Source: Corynebacterium sp.
GTDB taxonomy: Bacteria; Actinomycetota; Actinomycetes; Mycobacteriales; Mycobacteriaceae
Reading direction: 5' to 3'
Assembly: GCF_030532965.1 (NCBI RefSeq)
Contig: NZ_JAUNKC010000018.1
Coordinates: 1 to 64,000 of the forward strand
DNA: 64,000 nt
In this document: piece after piece, positions 1 through 9,401 of the stretch
How positions within the stretch are numbered: the first letter of the stretch is position 1
Layout of the letters: every line of letters starts with the position of its first letter
Program-made: the position numbers and the translations under genes
The notes under the pieces: model-generated
Databases searched by the model: none
The model's input: the letters and a program-made list of their open reading frames with translations, nothing else
Told to the model about the DNA's origin: nothing

Positions 1-101
1 CTCCTAAAAAGCCTGGTCCTGCTGTCTGTGATGATAAAGTCCGTCGTGATTTCACGCCGTGGCTGAACCTGTCGATGACACACAAATCGAGATGCTTTTA
101 A
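1..101 (+). pseudogene. possible IS3-family OrfB transposase remnant (cut by left edge)
   Basis: An open frame enters from the left edge and stops with TAA at 99-101. Its visible start contains K-P-G-P-A-V-x-D-D-K-V-R-R-D-F-T. This resembles the stretch of actinobacterial IS3-type OrfB proteins just before the DDE core (R-P-G-P-x-V-H-D-D-L-V-x-R-x-F-T). The expected continuation (N-x-L-W-x-x-D-I-T) is missing and the frame ends about 16 codons later, so this is at best a decayed fragment. No terminal inverted repeat can be seen because the element is cut by the window edge. The assignment rests on a short motif only. Confidence 0.3.
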
Positions 102-164
102 CGCACTGCTAGACATGGTTGATGAAATTTCAAGGTTTTAGGTTCAGTGATTGTAACCTTGTAA

Positions 165-587
165 TCAGATCTTCAAGAAGTTTTGCATTAACGGAACAAC
201 TGCAAGAACCGCTAGAACCGCGCCAATCACTGCTCCCAGGAGTCCGGAAATGCCTGCAACTGCGCCGGTGCTGGATTTGGATGTTGAGCTTGATGCTTGC
301 TGTTGTTTGCATTCTTGTAATGCATTTCGGAATTTTCGATCGCCTCGTTTGTACTCTTCACTTTGATCAGAGTTGTCGGTTTTCTTATTGTATAAGTCGA
401 TTAGCTCGTCGACTTCTTTTGGTGATAAATATATAGGGTCGTAGATCCGAGTTTCCTTGGCGTCTTCAAGTGTTAGATTTATCCGGCAATCTTCGCCGAC
501 TTTTTCAACAGTCATTGCGGAAGCTGGGAATGAAAATAATGAAAAAACTGTAATTGCGCAGATCGCTGAAGCCAAAATTTTCTTCAT
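165..587 (-). CDS. small secreted protein with C-terminal membrane segment, unknown function
   Basis: The protein is 140 residues. It starts M-K-K-I-L-A-S with a hydrophobic core and an A-S-A cleavage-like site near residue 24, so export by Sec is likely. The mature part is charged and hydrophilic, with Cys near residues 33 and 97, which could form a disulphide. A Gly/Ala/Val-rich hydrophobic stretch fills roughly the last 35 residues and may be a membrane anchor. The start at 587 was chosen because an AAAGGA box lies about 10 bases upstream; the ATG at 599 has that box too close. It lies downstream of dapD but beyond a strong terminator, so it probably has its own promoter in the AT-rich 640-720 region. 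I recognise no family. Confidence 0.6.
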   Translation of the reverse strand: MKKILASAICAITVFSLFSFPASAMTVEKVGEDCRINLTLEDAKETRIYDPIYLSPKEVDELIDLYNKKTDNSDQSEEYKRGDRKFRNALQECKQQQASSSTSKSSTGAVAGISGLLGAVIGAVLAVLAVVPLMQNFLKI

Positions 588-736
588 GAGTGTGTGCATT
601 CCTTTCATTGCAGACGTTTGAGAAGGGGTTATTCGGCACGCAGGGTCTAAGCGTGGCAAACTGCTTACAATTTTATTAAAAAATAATAAATTTTCAATTG
701 GTGGAGCGGGGTTAAACCTGAATTTATTCAATGTAA

Positions 737-777
737 AACCCACCTAGAACCAGTCGGACACTGATCCTAGGTGGGTT
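737..777 (-). terminator. rho-independent terminator of dapD
   Basis: A perfect 11-base inverted repeat (737-747 with 767-777) encloses a 19-base loop. On the minus strand it is followed by TTTTAC. It begins 11 bases after the dapD stop codon. Confidence 0.85.
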
Positions 778-787
778 GATTGTGCCC

Positions 788-1783
788 TTAATTAGCGTGT
801 AGTGCCGCGTTGAGCTCCACGGCTTCAGATTTCCAGGTGGTTGCTTCGACCGCACCAGAGATGGAATTGCGACGGTAGAGCACGTTGCTTGCACCGGAAA
901 GTTCGAGGGCTTTGACCGAATCGCCGTCGGCAAGCGAAAGTGCCTCAGCCACCGCACCCCGCACCACAACCTTGGTGCCAGCGGTGACGTACAAACCAGC
1001 CTCAATCACACAGTCATCACCCAAGGAAATGCCGCAGCCAGCGTTAGCGCCTAATAAGCAGCGCTTGCCGATGGAAATCACCTGCTTGCCGCCGCCGGAC
1101 AAAGTACCCATGATGGAAGCGCCGCCGCCGATATCGGAGCCATCGTCCACGACAACACCAGCGGTGATTCGGCCTTCCACCATCGACGTGCCAAGCGTGC
1201 CAGCATTGAAATTGCAGAAACCCTCATGCATCACAGTGGTGCCCTCTGCTAGGTGCGCGCCGAGCCGCACCCGGTCGGCATCCGCAATGCGAACGCCCGT
1301 CGGCATCACATAATCAACCATGCGGGGGAACTTATCGGTCGAGTACACCGCAACCGGGCCGCGTGCCATGAGCTTTGCACGAGTTAATTCGAAACCCGCT
1401 GGCAGGCATGGGCCGAAGTTCGTCCACACCACATTGGCCAGCAAACCGAAAATGCCGTCCAGATTAGCGCCGTGCGGGCGAATCAACCGGTGGGAGAGCA
1501 AATGCAGTCGCAGATACGCATCGTAGGCGTCCACAGGAGTCTCATCCAAGGAAGAAATCTGGGTGCGGATAGCAACCCGGCGAACATTACGGTCCGCATC
1601 TTCGCCCACCAAAGCAGCAAGCTCAGCGGGGGTTTCGGCGGCCGCCAGAACCTCGGTTCCGGTGGTTAGGGAGTCTGAGCTTAATTCGGGAGCGGGGAAC
1701 CAAGCATCAAGAACTGTTCCGTCATTATGAATTGTGGCTACACCAGTAGCAAAACCTGAAGTCATGGATAAAAGTGTACTCAT
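788..1783 (-). CDS. dapD: tetrahydrodipicolinate N-succinyltransferase DapD
   Basis: This enzyme transfers succinyl from succinyl-CoA to tetrahydrodipicolinate in the diaminopimelate/lysine pathway. The 331-residue protein has the actinobacterial DapD layout: an alpha/beta N-terminal part (about 1-180), then a left-handed beta-helix of hexapeptide-like repeats and a short C-terminal tail. The family signature [15 protein letters not shown] is intact. I chose the ATG at 1783; the frame is open further upstream to 1876 but that extension looks like non-family sequence. An inner ATG at 1765 is possible and has a poorer ribosome site. A second, divergent dapD-like gene lies at 8219-9130. This copy keeps the canonical N-F-N-A-G-T motif and is the better candidate for the housekeeping enzyme. 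Confidence 0.9.
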   Translation of the reverse strand: MSTLLSMTSGFATGVATIHNDGTVLDAWFPAPELSSDSLTTGTEVLAAAETPAELAALVGEDADRNVRRVAIRTQISSLDETPVDAYDAYLRLHLLSHRLIRPHGANLDGIFGLLANVVWTNFGPCLPAGFELTRAKLMARGPVAVYSTDKFPRMVDYVMPTGVRIADADRVRLGAHLAEGTTVMHEGFCNFNAGTLGTSMVEGRITAGVVVDDGSDIGGGASIMGTLSGGGKQVISIGKRCLLGANAGCGISLGDDCVIEAGLYVTAGTKVVVRGAVAEALSLADGDSVKALELSGASNVLYRRNSISGAVEATTWKSEAVELNAALHAN

Positions 1784-1976
1784 TTTCTTTCGGCTTTGCG
1801 CCCAGCACCACCTGACAAAACCGCCGTTACGCGGAGAAAACCAGTGGATTTTTCTCCATTCGTCCGTTATTCTCAAAAACCAGGCGAGGCCCTAAGCAGA
1901 CGTTATTTACCCAACTTTGACATACACTACGGCTGCGCTTTTCCTCGCCGCTTAAACTTTCTAGGGGATTTAAGAA

Positions 1977-3734
1977 GTGTTGACATCACACCACATGATT
2001 CGCCGCGGATTCTTTGTGGGGGAGGATCAGCCCCAAAACGTTCCAATGGAACGCGTAAAAGAGGTGGCAGATGAGCTTTTCGAAGCAGGATTCGTGGTTG
2101 ACCTGCATCAGCTGGGTTTTTTAACTCCCTTGCAGTTAGACGTGTTGGTTGAGCAAGTACGAATGGTGGATAGGAGCCTTCGGCCTTGGGACGAAACGCG
2201 GCCACCAGCACGTCAAGTGCGTCAAAAACTGGAATTACGCCAGATTGGTATTGAACTTGTCCAACACAGTTGGCAGCGGCCGTATAAAAACTCAGTCGCG
2301 GACTGCGAATTCGTCGTAGCAATCCTCGCTGCGTTATGCGGTGACCAGAAAAACCTGCACCCAGATGCGCCATCGTTGTCGGCAGCCATCGATAAAACAG
2401 ATGCATTAAAGCTTTTCTCCGAGACTCGATTTTCCAATAACCACAATCGCCTTTACGCGATGCATGCGTTGCTTACAATTGGTGCCGATAAAACGCAGGT
2501 TATAGCTGCGGGATTGGAACAGTGTCGCAATTCCCGCGAAATGCTTAGCTGCATCCTGCTAGGTTATGCACAACCAGCACCGTTAGCAGCCTTTGCCGTC
2601 GACAGGGGCTTGTACCCATACATGTCGATGTTGAGTGTTCCTCGTCGACTACGGGGTGCGATTGTGCAGTCGGTGTCGCGGTGCACCCAAGAATGGGATG
2701 TGGGGTTGTTGCTGCGGTATCAGCGGTACTGGCGGCAGGTGTTCGCGAAAGTGCATCCCTACGATGTACAGGGGTGGGAGCAGGCGCGGTTTCAGCTGGA
2801 TGTGGTGCATGGTAATTGCGAATGGACGTCGCCGGTTAGCCAGCTAGATCGGGCGGTCGCGCGCCGGGACATTTCCGGAGCACTGGCAGTTGCAGCAGGT
2901 CATCCGGGGCTATTAGTACGAAGATTACGACAATTCTTAGTAATTATCGACGATGATCCAGCCCAAACAGCCTATCTGTTGCAGCTGGTACGCGAAGTGG
3001 GAATTCATGCAGGGACACGGACACTAACGCAAGCATGGACTGCGCTTATGCTTGACGACATTTCCCTGGCCTTTCGTCGCCACCCGCGTCGAATGGTTCA
3101 GGTGGAACAGAAAGCTGAAACGGCTGAATCTACACCAAGAGTTCGTTCTGAAATTATCGACCAATTGGAAAAAATTCTAGATAGTAGAGGAAGCTGGCAC
3201 GCTCAATCCCCATTGAGCGGAACGTGGGAACCACTACCAGATCCGGCACCTGGTGAGTCATTGTGGCTGCATTTATATTGGGAAGGCTGGGATATGCAGA
3301 TGCTTGCTTACACCTTCACCGCCGATAAAAGTAGCATTCCTAATAGTTATGCGAAGAAAACACGCTTTTCTTCGATCCGTCCAGGCGTGTCACACGAAGC
3401 GATTGAGCTTTCACCCGACAATGATCGCACCATTCGATATATTCTCATCGAAGTTCACAATCTTTCCAATGTTCCGCTTGGCCAGATTACAAACTTTATA
3501 GCTGCGGAAGTTGCACCACATGGCCGGACACTAGATACGCAACCAGACAGCGGACGCCCGATGTCGAGTTCGACTAACACATGTGTAGCTTTTGTAATAG
3601 ATATGGAAAAGGGAGCTTGTCTGTGGCTTGACGCAGAGATCGGGCATCGGACACACGAGTTTTCGATGCCAGCAGCTTCCAGTAAGCGACTCTTGGAAGC
3701 AATTTTACATATCAATCCGCTGCCCGAAACCTAA
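1977..3734 (+). CDS. large TerD-related protein (MXAN_6230/SCO0854-like), copy A
   Basis: The 585-residue cytoplasmic protein has no signal peptide or membrane segment. The central part (about 210-330), with W-R-Q-V-F-A-K-V-H-P and A-L-A-V-A-A-G-H-P-G-L-L-V-R-R-L, resembles the helical region of the MXAN_6230/SCO0854-like family of large actinobacterial and myxobacterial proteins. The last 160 residues, with an L-W-L-H-L-x-W strand and a later I-R-Y-I-L-I-E-V-H strand, resemble a TerD-type calcium-binding/stress beta-sandwich. The usual RING-type cysteines were not found. The start is GTG at 1977, matching the start of copy B downstream. It is transcribed away from dapD and is followed 40 bases later by copy B. 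The family assignment is from remembered motif patterns; function is unknown. Confidence 0.55.
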   Translation: MLTSHHMIRRGFFVGEDQPQNVPMERVKEVADELFEAGFVVDLHQLGFLTPLQLDVLVEQVRMVDRSLRPWDETRPPARQVRQKLELRQIGIELVQHSWQRPYKNSVADCEFVVAILAALCGDQKNLHPDAPSLSAAIDKTDALKLFSETRFSNNHNRLYAMHALLTIGADKTQVIAAGLEQCRNSREMLSCILLGYAQPAPLAAFAVDRGLYPYMSMLSVPRRLRGAIVQSVSRCTQEWDVGLLLRYQRYWRQVFAKVHPYDVQGWEQARFQLDVVHGNCEWTSPVSQLDRAVARRDISGALAVAAGHPGLLVRRLRQFLVIIDDDPAQTAYLLQLVREVGIHAGTRTLTQAWTALMLDDISLAFRRHPRRMVQVEQKAETAESTPRVRSEIIDQLEKILDSRGSWHAQSPLSGTWEPLPDPAPGESLWLHLYWEGWDMQMLAYTFTADKSSIPNSYAKKTRFSSIRPGVSHEAIELSPDNDRTIRYILIEVHNLSNVPLGQITNFIAAEVAPHGRTLDTQPDSGRPMSSSTNTCVAFVIDMEKGACLWLDAEIGHRTHEFSMPAASSKRLLEAILHINPLPET

Positions 3735-3774
3735 ATGGCCATCACAACCAGCGGAACTGCCAAAAAGGAAGTCA

Positions 3775-5544
3775 ATGTTTACAACACACCACATGATTCG
3801 CCGCGGATTCTTTGTGGGGGAGGATCAGCCCCAAAACGTTCCAACGGAACGGCTTGAGTGCGTTTCCACGCAACTTCACGATTGGGGATTTTGTGTGGAG
3901 TGTGAGCAGTTGACGTTCTTAACACCCGCGCAGTTAGACGTGTTGGTTGAACAGGCACACATGGTGAAAGAATCGCGGAGCGGGTATCAGGAATGGAGCC
4001 AGAACAAACCGTGTGAGGATCGGGTTTTTCAACAACTATCACGCCGCACTCTAGATTGGCAGCTGGTTCGGAGAATGTGGGAGAAACGGTTCCCGTCAAA
4101 CCTGGTGGATCGGTGGTTTCTGCGTGACATCATTTCGACGTTGTGCACTGCGGCGGAATCACACACAACCGCCACCAAAGAATTCGCGCAAACCAATTTC
4201 CGTAACCACAACAACCGGCTTGCGGCGATCTGGGAATTAACATCCGTTGGAATTGACAAGGCTGATGTTCTTACGGTCGCCCTTGACCAGTGCCGAAATA
4301 GTGTGGAGATGCTCACCTGCATTCTTACCGCGTGTCACCCACGTGGAGTTATTGTTGACGCTCCTCGGCTGCGGACCTAGGACTTCCGCGTGCAGTTGGA
4401 AAGCATTCCACGGCGACTACGCGTGGTGATTGTTTTTGCTCTCTCTCGTTGCGTTGAAGACTGGGATGTCGGATTGTTGGTACGGTACCAGCGGTATTGG
4501 CGGCAGGTGTTGGTGAAGGTTCATCCCTATGACGTGCGCGGGTGGGAGCCGGCCCAGTTTCAACTCGATGTGATCCACGGGAATCGCGAGTGGGAGACAC
4601 CGATTGCTCAGATAGATCGGGCTTTCGCGCGCCGGGATGCTGCTGGCGCGTTGACAGTTGCGGCAAAGCACCCAGGGCTACTGATGCGGAAACTACGGCA
4701 GCTTGTGCTCCTCATTGATGATGACCGGCAGTTGCGTGCCAAACTACGTGGAGCTGTGCAGGTCGCCGCGTGGCAGGCCAATCCGCGAACCGTGATGCAG
4801 GCGCGGGATGCGCTTTTGCTTGACGACGACCGGCTGACGTGGGTGTTAACGAAAGACTATGGGTGGGGTATGGAGTCCCAAGGGATTCCAACCCGAACAC
4901 TGGTGCCGGATCATGTGAATATTGATGATTTGGTGAAGGTGCTGGACACTGTGGTCGTCGAAAAGCTTGGTTCGACCCGCCTAACTGCACCAGTAGGGAT
5001 TGATGGGGTAGGGGCGGTGCTGCGGATTTTTGGGCTGTGGTGGGGCTGGGACTTTTTCATGGATGTGACGTTGCTTGATGACATGTTTCAGGAAATCACC
5101 GACCAAGTGCCGGCTAAAACGATCCAGGAGAATCTCCGGCCGGGTATAGGTATCCATTATGCAGACATTGATTCTGAGGCGGTGTCCGCACGGTACGCCG
5201 TGGTGCATTTCAGCGGGCATGTGTGCATGGGGGAGGTGTTTAACCGGGTTGGTGTGTACGCTACCGACCTTGCTACCACACCGGATTCGGAAACTGTGAT
5301 GCGCATAGAAACTTCAGGGGTGATGCATAGTGCTGAAAACAACTGCTTTGCATGTGCGATTGATCTGAAAGAGCGTACCTTCATTTGGTTAGACATACCC
5401 ATGGGGACGCAATGGCGCAGAAAATTCCAAGGTGAAAACAGATTAGGCATAGTGCTGAAATCGGTTTTGAATCTGGAAAGCTCGATAGAAAAAGAAAACC
5501 GTGTCAGATGGGTATCTGACACGGAAACTAGGACTACCGATTAG
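3775..5544 (+). pseudogene. TerD-related protein copy B, interrupted by an in-frame amber stop
   Basis: This tandem paralogue of the gene at 1977-3734 starts at ATG 3775 behind a clear AAGGAA ribosome site. The reading frame is the same from 3775 to 5544 (590 codons including the final stop, almost exactly the length of copy A) except for a TAG at 4378-4380, about codon 202. Downstream, the frame keeps full-length similarity to copy A, for example the P-R-R-L-R and R-Y-Q-R-Y-W-R-Q-V stretches. A single nonsense change is therefore the simplest explanation; a sequencing error or read-through is the alternative. If translated in two parts, the products would be about 201 residues and, from an internal start near 4390, about 384 residues. 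The 3' end overlaps the convergent gene by 4 bases and contains that gene's terminator. Confidence 0.7.
5499..5524 (-). terminator. terminator of the secreted-protein gene, inside the convergent coding frame
   Basis: A perfect 11-base stem (5499-5509 with 5514-5524) has a 4-base loop and is followed on the minus strand by TTTTCTTTTTC. It lies 17 bases past the stop of the minus-strand gene ending at 5541, and within the last codons of copy B on the plus strand. Confidence 0.85.
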
Positions 5545-6470
5545 TCAAAGAGGTCTTTTAGCCCCGGAATCGCATTAAATATTCCGCTTAGCGCCTTGAA
5601 CAGCTTAGACAACATTTCCAGAAGGCCACCCTTTTCGGAGCTGCTGGAGCTGTCGTCATTGGAACCTGGAATCTTAGGAGTGGAGGTCTTGGAGCTGCTC
5701 GTAGAAGTTGTAGGCTTCTGGCTGCTTGGCGACGACGTTGTCGATGGTTGCTGGCTAGGAGGTTGCTGCCCTGGTGGCTGTTGGCCAGGCTTGAGGCCAG
5801 CACACTGGTTCACAGCTGGAATGAGTGGATCACGGGCATCTTCGTGAATATCGACTCGGAAGTCGAACAGCTCGTGTGCGTAGCCGATGTAGTCGTTATT
5901 GTCGTCATCATCTTTCGACTCAACCAATTGCCGCTGCTGTGCAAGTGGTGCGGCGGCGGCATCGTAGGTGCCCTTCACGCTGGCAGGGGTTTGATCCTTC
6001 ACAGCGTCCAGCAGGGTAGCGCCACCCGCGATGGATGGGATGGTGCGCAGTTCTTCCAGATTGGATAGACCGCTGAGTTTCTTGGCGAAGTTAGCGACCG
6101 TCAAAATCTCTTTAATCTGTTCGTCCGTGAAGTTTGGACGCTGAGCTTTGATTCCGGCAGTGAAAGCGGCATCAGCTGCTGCGTCTGCCAGCGGGGCCGC
6201 CCGCCATTTATCAAACTCGGCTGCTGGGTAGTTGTTTTCGCGCTGGAAGTCTTGCAGATCTTCATTTGCGTCTCTCACAATTTCTGCGACGAGTGCGCGG
6301 TCGCGGGCTTCGTCAGCTGCGCTCCAGGTGAAGACGCATTTTCCATCTTGGTTCAGTGTGGCATTGATTGCACGGTAGTCGTCGTACGCAAGGGCTGGGT
6401 TGGCGCCCAGGCCAATGCCAAGTGCCGCGGTGCATGCCACGGCTCCGAGAATTCGGGTTACGTTAGCCAT
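5541..6470 (-). CDS. secreted Ser/Thr/Pro-rich protein, unknown function
   Basis: The protein is 309 residues with a signal peptide (hydrophobic core near residues 6-24, A-L-A cleavage site near 27-29). The first 210 or so mature residues are Ala- and charge-rich and mostly helical in character, with Cys near 44 and 228 that may pair. A low-complexity linker follows (P-P-G-Q-Q-P-P-S-Q-Q-P, then Ser/Thr/Lys runs, about 230-285). A short amphipathic C-terminal segment rich in Leu/Phe ends in D-L-F-D. The linker is typical of surface-exposed corynebacterial proteins. No LPxTG motif is present. The start is supported by AAAGGAGA six bases upstream. No family was recognised. Confidence 0.65.
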   Translation of the reverse strand: MANVTRILGAVACTAALGIGLGANPALAYDDYRAINATLNQDGKCVFTWSAADEARDRALVAEIVRDANEDLQDFQRENNYPAAEFDKWRAAPLADAAADAAFTAGIKAQRPNFTDEQIKEILTVANFAKKLSGLSNLEELRTIPSIAGGATLLDAVKDQTPASVKGTYDAAAAPLAQQRQLVESKDDDDNNDYIGYAHELFDFRVDIHEDARDPLIPAVNQCAGLKPGQQPPGQQPPSQQPSTTSSPSSQKPTTSTSSSKTSTPKIPGSNDDSSSSSEKGGLLEMLSKLFKALSGIFNAIPGLKDLFD

Positions 6471-6665
6471 GATGTCTCCTTTGACTTCTTTTGAAATGGA
6501 CTACGTGAACAAAGCCCGATGATAACAAAACGTTATAAATTCGGAACCGTGATATGTATGCAAAACCTTTTGCTTGGGTTTTTATTATATAGTTTCGTTA
6601 TTATTCTGCCCGGTAGTATGTGTGCTTGATATGCCCTCAATTAAAAAGTGAAATGAGACACAAAA

Positions 6666-6699
6666 CCCGCCAGGGCGGTTATTGCGCGTCCTTGGCGGG
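6666..6699 (-). terminator. terminator of the amino-acid permease gene
   Basis: CCCGCCAGGG at 6666-6675 pairs with CCTTGGCGGG at 6690-6699 with one mismatch. On the minus strand it is followed by TTTTG. It sits just past the permease stop at 6723. The rest of the 6471-6722 gap holds only the promoter region of the secreted protein (a TATAAC-like box near 6525). Confidence 0.75.
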
Positions 6700-6722
6700 C
6701 GAAAAGTTAGGTAACGGTGACC

Positions 6723-8084
6723 TTAAGCCTTCTTTTTGGAGAAGAAACTCAATCCCACGGTAACCGCAAAAACCACAGCTACGGCGGTGATTTGGGGGCG
6801 CGAACCGGCGTCGAAAAGCATCAGTGCAACCAAAATTCCCAACAGAATCAAGCAGAGAATCGCTGACCACGGGTGACCTGCCATGCGCACAGTCGTGATC
6901 TCATTATTGCGTACCAGCTGCGGATGAAGCTTGATCCAGCTGGCGGCGATCATCACCCACAGGACGATCAAGCAGCCGCCGACGGCGTTGAGTAGGAAGG
7001 TGAGCAGCCCCGGTGGGTTCCAGAACTGCAGCCCCACTGAAGCGAATGCGAAGAACATGGACAAAAGTACCGCATTCATGGGCACGCCCTGGTGGTTTGT
7101 TTTCGCGAAAATTTGTGGCGCGTCTTTGCGCAGCGCTAAAGAATGAACTAACCGGGAAGTGCCGTAAATTTGCGCGTTAAACGCCGACAACAGGGCCAGG
7201 ACGATAACTGCCTCCATGAATCCCACGACACCTGGGATATTAGCCATCCCCAAAATAACGGCGAATGGCGACTCTGCGGCGGTCTTAGCGCCGCCGATGG
7301 CCTCGTAAGGAAGCAGCAAAATAATGATCAGAACAGAACCCAGGTAGAACAGGGAAATGCGCCAGATCACTGAGCGCACGGCGGTGGCGATGGCCGAGGC
7401 TGGATTCTCCGATTCCGCTGCGGCGATGGTTACAAGCTCAATTCCGCCGAATGCGAAAGCCACCGCGAGCAAACCGGCCGCAATGCCGGAAACTCCGTTG
7501 GGCATAAACCCGTGTGCAAGGAAGTTTTTGGTGCCCACGAACTCAGTTCCAGGCAAGAGGCCGAAAACCAAAAGCACGCCGATAATCAAGAAAGCTACAA
7601 TCACGGCGACCTTGACGAAGGCAAACCAGAATTCAAATTCGCCGAAGCCGCGCACCTGGGCCAGGTTGACAATGGCAAAACCCACCACACAGACGAAGGC
7701 AGGAATCCAGGGGTCGACCCCGAACCACTGGCCCATAATCGCGGCGGCACCGGTCATCTCGGCACCCATAACCATGGTTAGTAAGAACCAATACAGCCAA
7801 CCGATGGAAAAACCGGCCCAATGGCCAAAAGCCTGTTCCGCATAAACGGAGAAGGAGCCCGAATTGGGGCGTGCAGCGGCAAGCTCTCCGAGCATCTGCA
7901 TCAAAAGCACTACGACTAAACCTGCGAAAATATAGCCGAGGATGACGGCCGGGCCAGCAGCTTGAATGCCGACACCGGTGCCGAGGAATAATCCGGCACC
8001 GATTGCGGAGCCGAGTCCCATCATGGTGAGGTGGCGGGTTTTAAGCCCTTTGCCCAGGCTCGTGCTGTGATCTGATTGTGTCAT
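6723..8084 (-). CDS. amino-acid permease of the AAT/APC family
   Basis: The 453-residue integral membrane protein has about 12 hydrophobic segments. The N-terminus (L-K-T-R-H-L-T-M-M-G-L-G-S-A-I-G-A-G-L-F) is the hallmark of proton-coupled amino-acid permeases of the AroP/GabP/ProY group. The conserved G-E-L-A segment and the S-E-N-P-A loop are also present. Substrate cannot be fixed from motifs. The frame is open upstream to 8123, but the ATG at 8084 puts the family start motif about 17 residues in, as expected; its ribosome site is weak. It is a single-gene unit between two minus-strand genes and has its own terminator. Confidence 0.8.
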   Translation of the reverse strand: MTQSDHSTSLGKGLKTRHLTMMGLGSAIGAGLFLGTGVGIQAAGPAVILGYIFAGLVVVLLMQMLGELAAARPNSGSFSVYAEQAFGHWAGFSIGWLYWFLLTMVMGAEMTGAAAIMGQWFGVDPWIPAFVCVVGFAIVNLAQVRGFGEFEFWFAFVKVAVIVAFLIIGVLLVFGLLPGTEFVGTKNFLAHGFMPNGVSGIAAGLLAVAFAFGGIELVTIAAAESENPASAIATAVRSVIWRISLFYLGSVLIIILLLPYEAIGGAKTAAESPFAVILGMANIPGVVGFMEAVIVLALLSAFNAQIYGTSRLVHSLALRKDAPQIFAKTNHQGVPMNAVLLSMFFAFASVGLQFWNPPGLLTFLLNAVGGCLIVLWVMIAASWIKLHPQLVRNNEITTVRMAGHPWSAILCLILLGILVALMLFDAGSRPQITAVAVVFAVTVGLSFFSKKKA

Positions 8085-8218
8085 AAAGATGACTTTAGCC
8101 TGGCTAACACCAAAACTATGCATCGGGTGGAATAAAGTCGGTTATTATGTGGTGGGCGTCAGCACAGTTTTATCGAATTAAGGTGGGGAAATAGCGGTTT
8201 TACCCACCGGGTACCCCA

Positions 8219-9130
8219 CTAAATAATTCTACGCGCAACCGGCTCCGTGGAATCGGCCTCCATGTGAATCGACCAGTGAGATTGACCAACAATTTGGTTT
8301 GCTGTGCCGATCGTGTCGGAATCGGCAAACCGGATTAACGTCGTCGGGTCTAGCACAATGTTATGGCCCACGTGGACGTTATCGCCCAAGCTCAAACCAA
8401 TGATCGTTGAGGAAACACCAAAGGAACAATTGTCACCGATCGTCATAGGGTTGGGCTTAGCCGAAATGAGGGAGGCGGAAATACCCAGATCCACTCCGGT
8501 GCCGATAACCGTTCCGGAAGAAATGCGGCCCTCCACCCGGCAGGGCCCAAGAGTACCAGCGTTGTGGGAGACAAAACCTTCCCGCATGACCCGGGTGCCG
8601 GGTGCTAAATACGCGCCTAACCGCACCCGTTCGGCTTCTGTAATCTGAACCCCGCTGGGAACCACGTAATCGACCATTCGGGGAAGCGGGTCGATGCCGT
8701 AGACGTGGATTAAGCCCCGGGAGCGCAAAGCGGTGCGCATATGCTCAAAGTTATCCGGCAAACACGGCCCTTTATTCGTCCACACCACAATGGAGAGTTT
8801 TTTGATTGCGTGCTCCATATTTAATTGGCATGGCTGCACCATGCGGTGCGACAGCAAGTGCAGCCGCAAGTAAACGTCATGAGCATCGGTGGGTGGGGAA
8901 TCAAGATCTTGGATCGTCGTGCGCACCGCCACTTGCTCGACCATCCGATCCTCATCCAGATTGATCATACTCAGCAATCGCGGCGGTAAATCCTGGGCAC
9001 CGAGTCGCACCGTGCCGGATGGGGACGTGATGTTTTTGAATAGCTTTGGCGTTGGAAACCACGTGTCCAATACACTGCCGTTGCTGGCTATGTTGGCAAT
9101 ACCGATTGCCTGTGCACCGATGATGCTCAT
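8219..9130 (-). CDS. second DapD-like succinyltransferase (paralogue)
   Basis: The 303-residue protein aligns along its full length with the DapD at 788-1783: a shared I-A-N-I/I-A-T-I start, the [15 protein letters not shown] block, and the beta-helix signature. Here the signature reads V-M-R-E-G-F-V-S-H-N-A-G-T-L-G, so the H-E-G-F and N-F-N positions differ. It may be a diverged DapD with altered substrate or regulation, or a redundant isozyme. The start is ATG 9130; no good ribosome site is visible and the frame stays open to 9247. It is divergent from dapE across a 271-base gap, the position where a corynebacterial dapD would be expected. Confidence 0.75.
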   Translation of the reverse strand: MSIIGAQAIGIANIASNGSVLDTWFPTPKLFKNITSPSGTVRLGAQDLPPRLLSMINLDEDRMVEQVAVRTTIQDLDSPPTDAHDVYLRLHLLSHRMVQPCQLNMEHAIKKLSIVVWTNKGPCLPDNFEHMRTALRSRGLIHVYGIDPLPRMVDYVVPSGVQITEAERVRLGAYLAPGTRVMREGFVSHNAGTLGPCRVEGRISSGTVIGTGVDLGISASLISAKPNPMTIGDNCSFGVSSTIIGLSLGDNVHVGHNIVLDPTTLIRFADSDTIGTANQIVGQSHWSIHMEADSTEPVARRII

Positions 9131-9388
9131 GGTTGTAACGATACTAAACCTGCGGGCAAAACCATTACTTCGCTGCCCACATTCTGCAATGACGTATCTG
9201 GTGTCTTCTGCGTCGCGGTCGTGATGGCTAAAGGTGTGAGTGAGCACAGCCAGGAAATGAATGCACCTGAAACAAAGGCCACGCCATTACCTTTGCCCAT
9301 AACCACGCGAATGCGGGATTGAGCTGAAACCAGAAACTATCGCGATGGCGGTCGGATATACATTCCGGTTCGTGTTCGGGTGGGCAGG

Positions 9389-9401
9389 TATGGTGTAGGA
9401 C
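9389..9401 (+). promoter_or_regulatory. -10 box suggesting a leaderless dapE transcript
   Basis: TATGGT at 9389-9394 is followed by seven bases and then the dapE ATG at 9402. No properly spaced ribosome site lies between. This spacing would place the transcript start at or next to the A of the start codon. Confidence 0.45.

Noticed and set aside
8183..8218. Terminator after the dapD paralogue
   Set aside because: A GTGGGG/CCCCAC stem exists, but it is short with a long loop and no T run on the minus strand.
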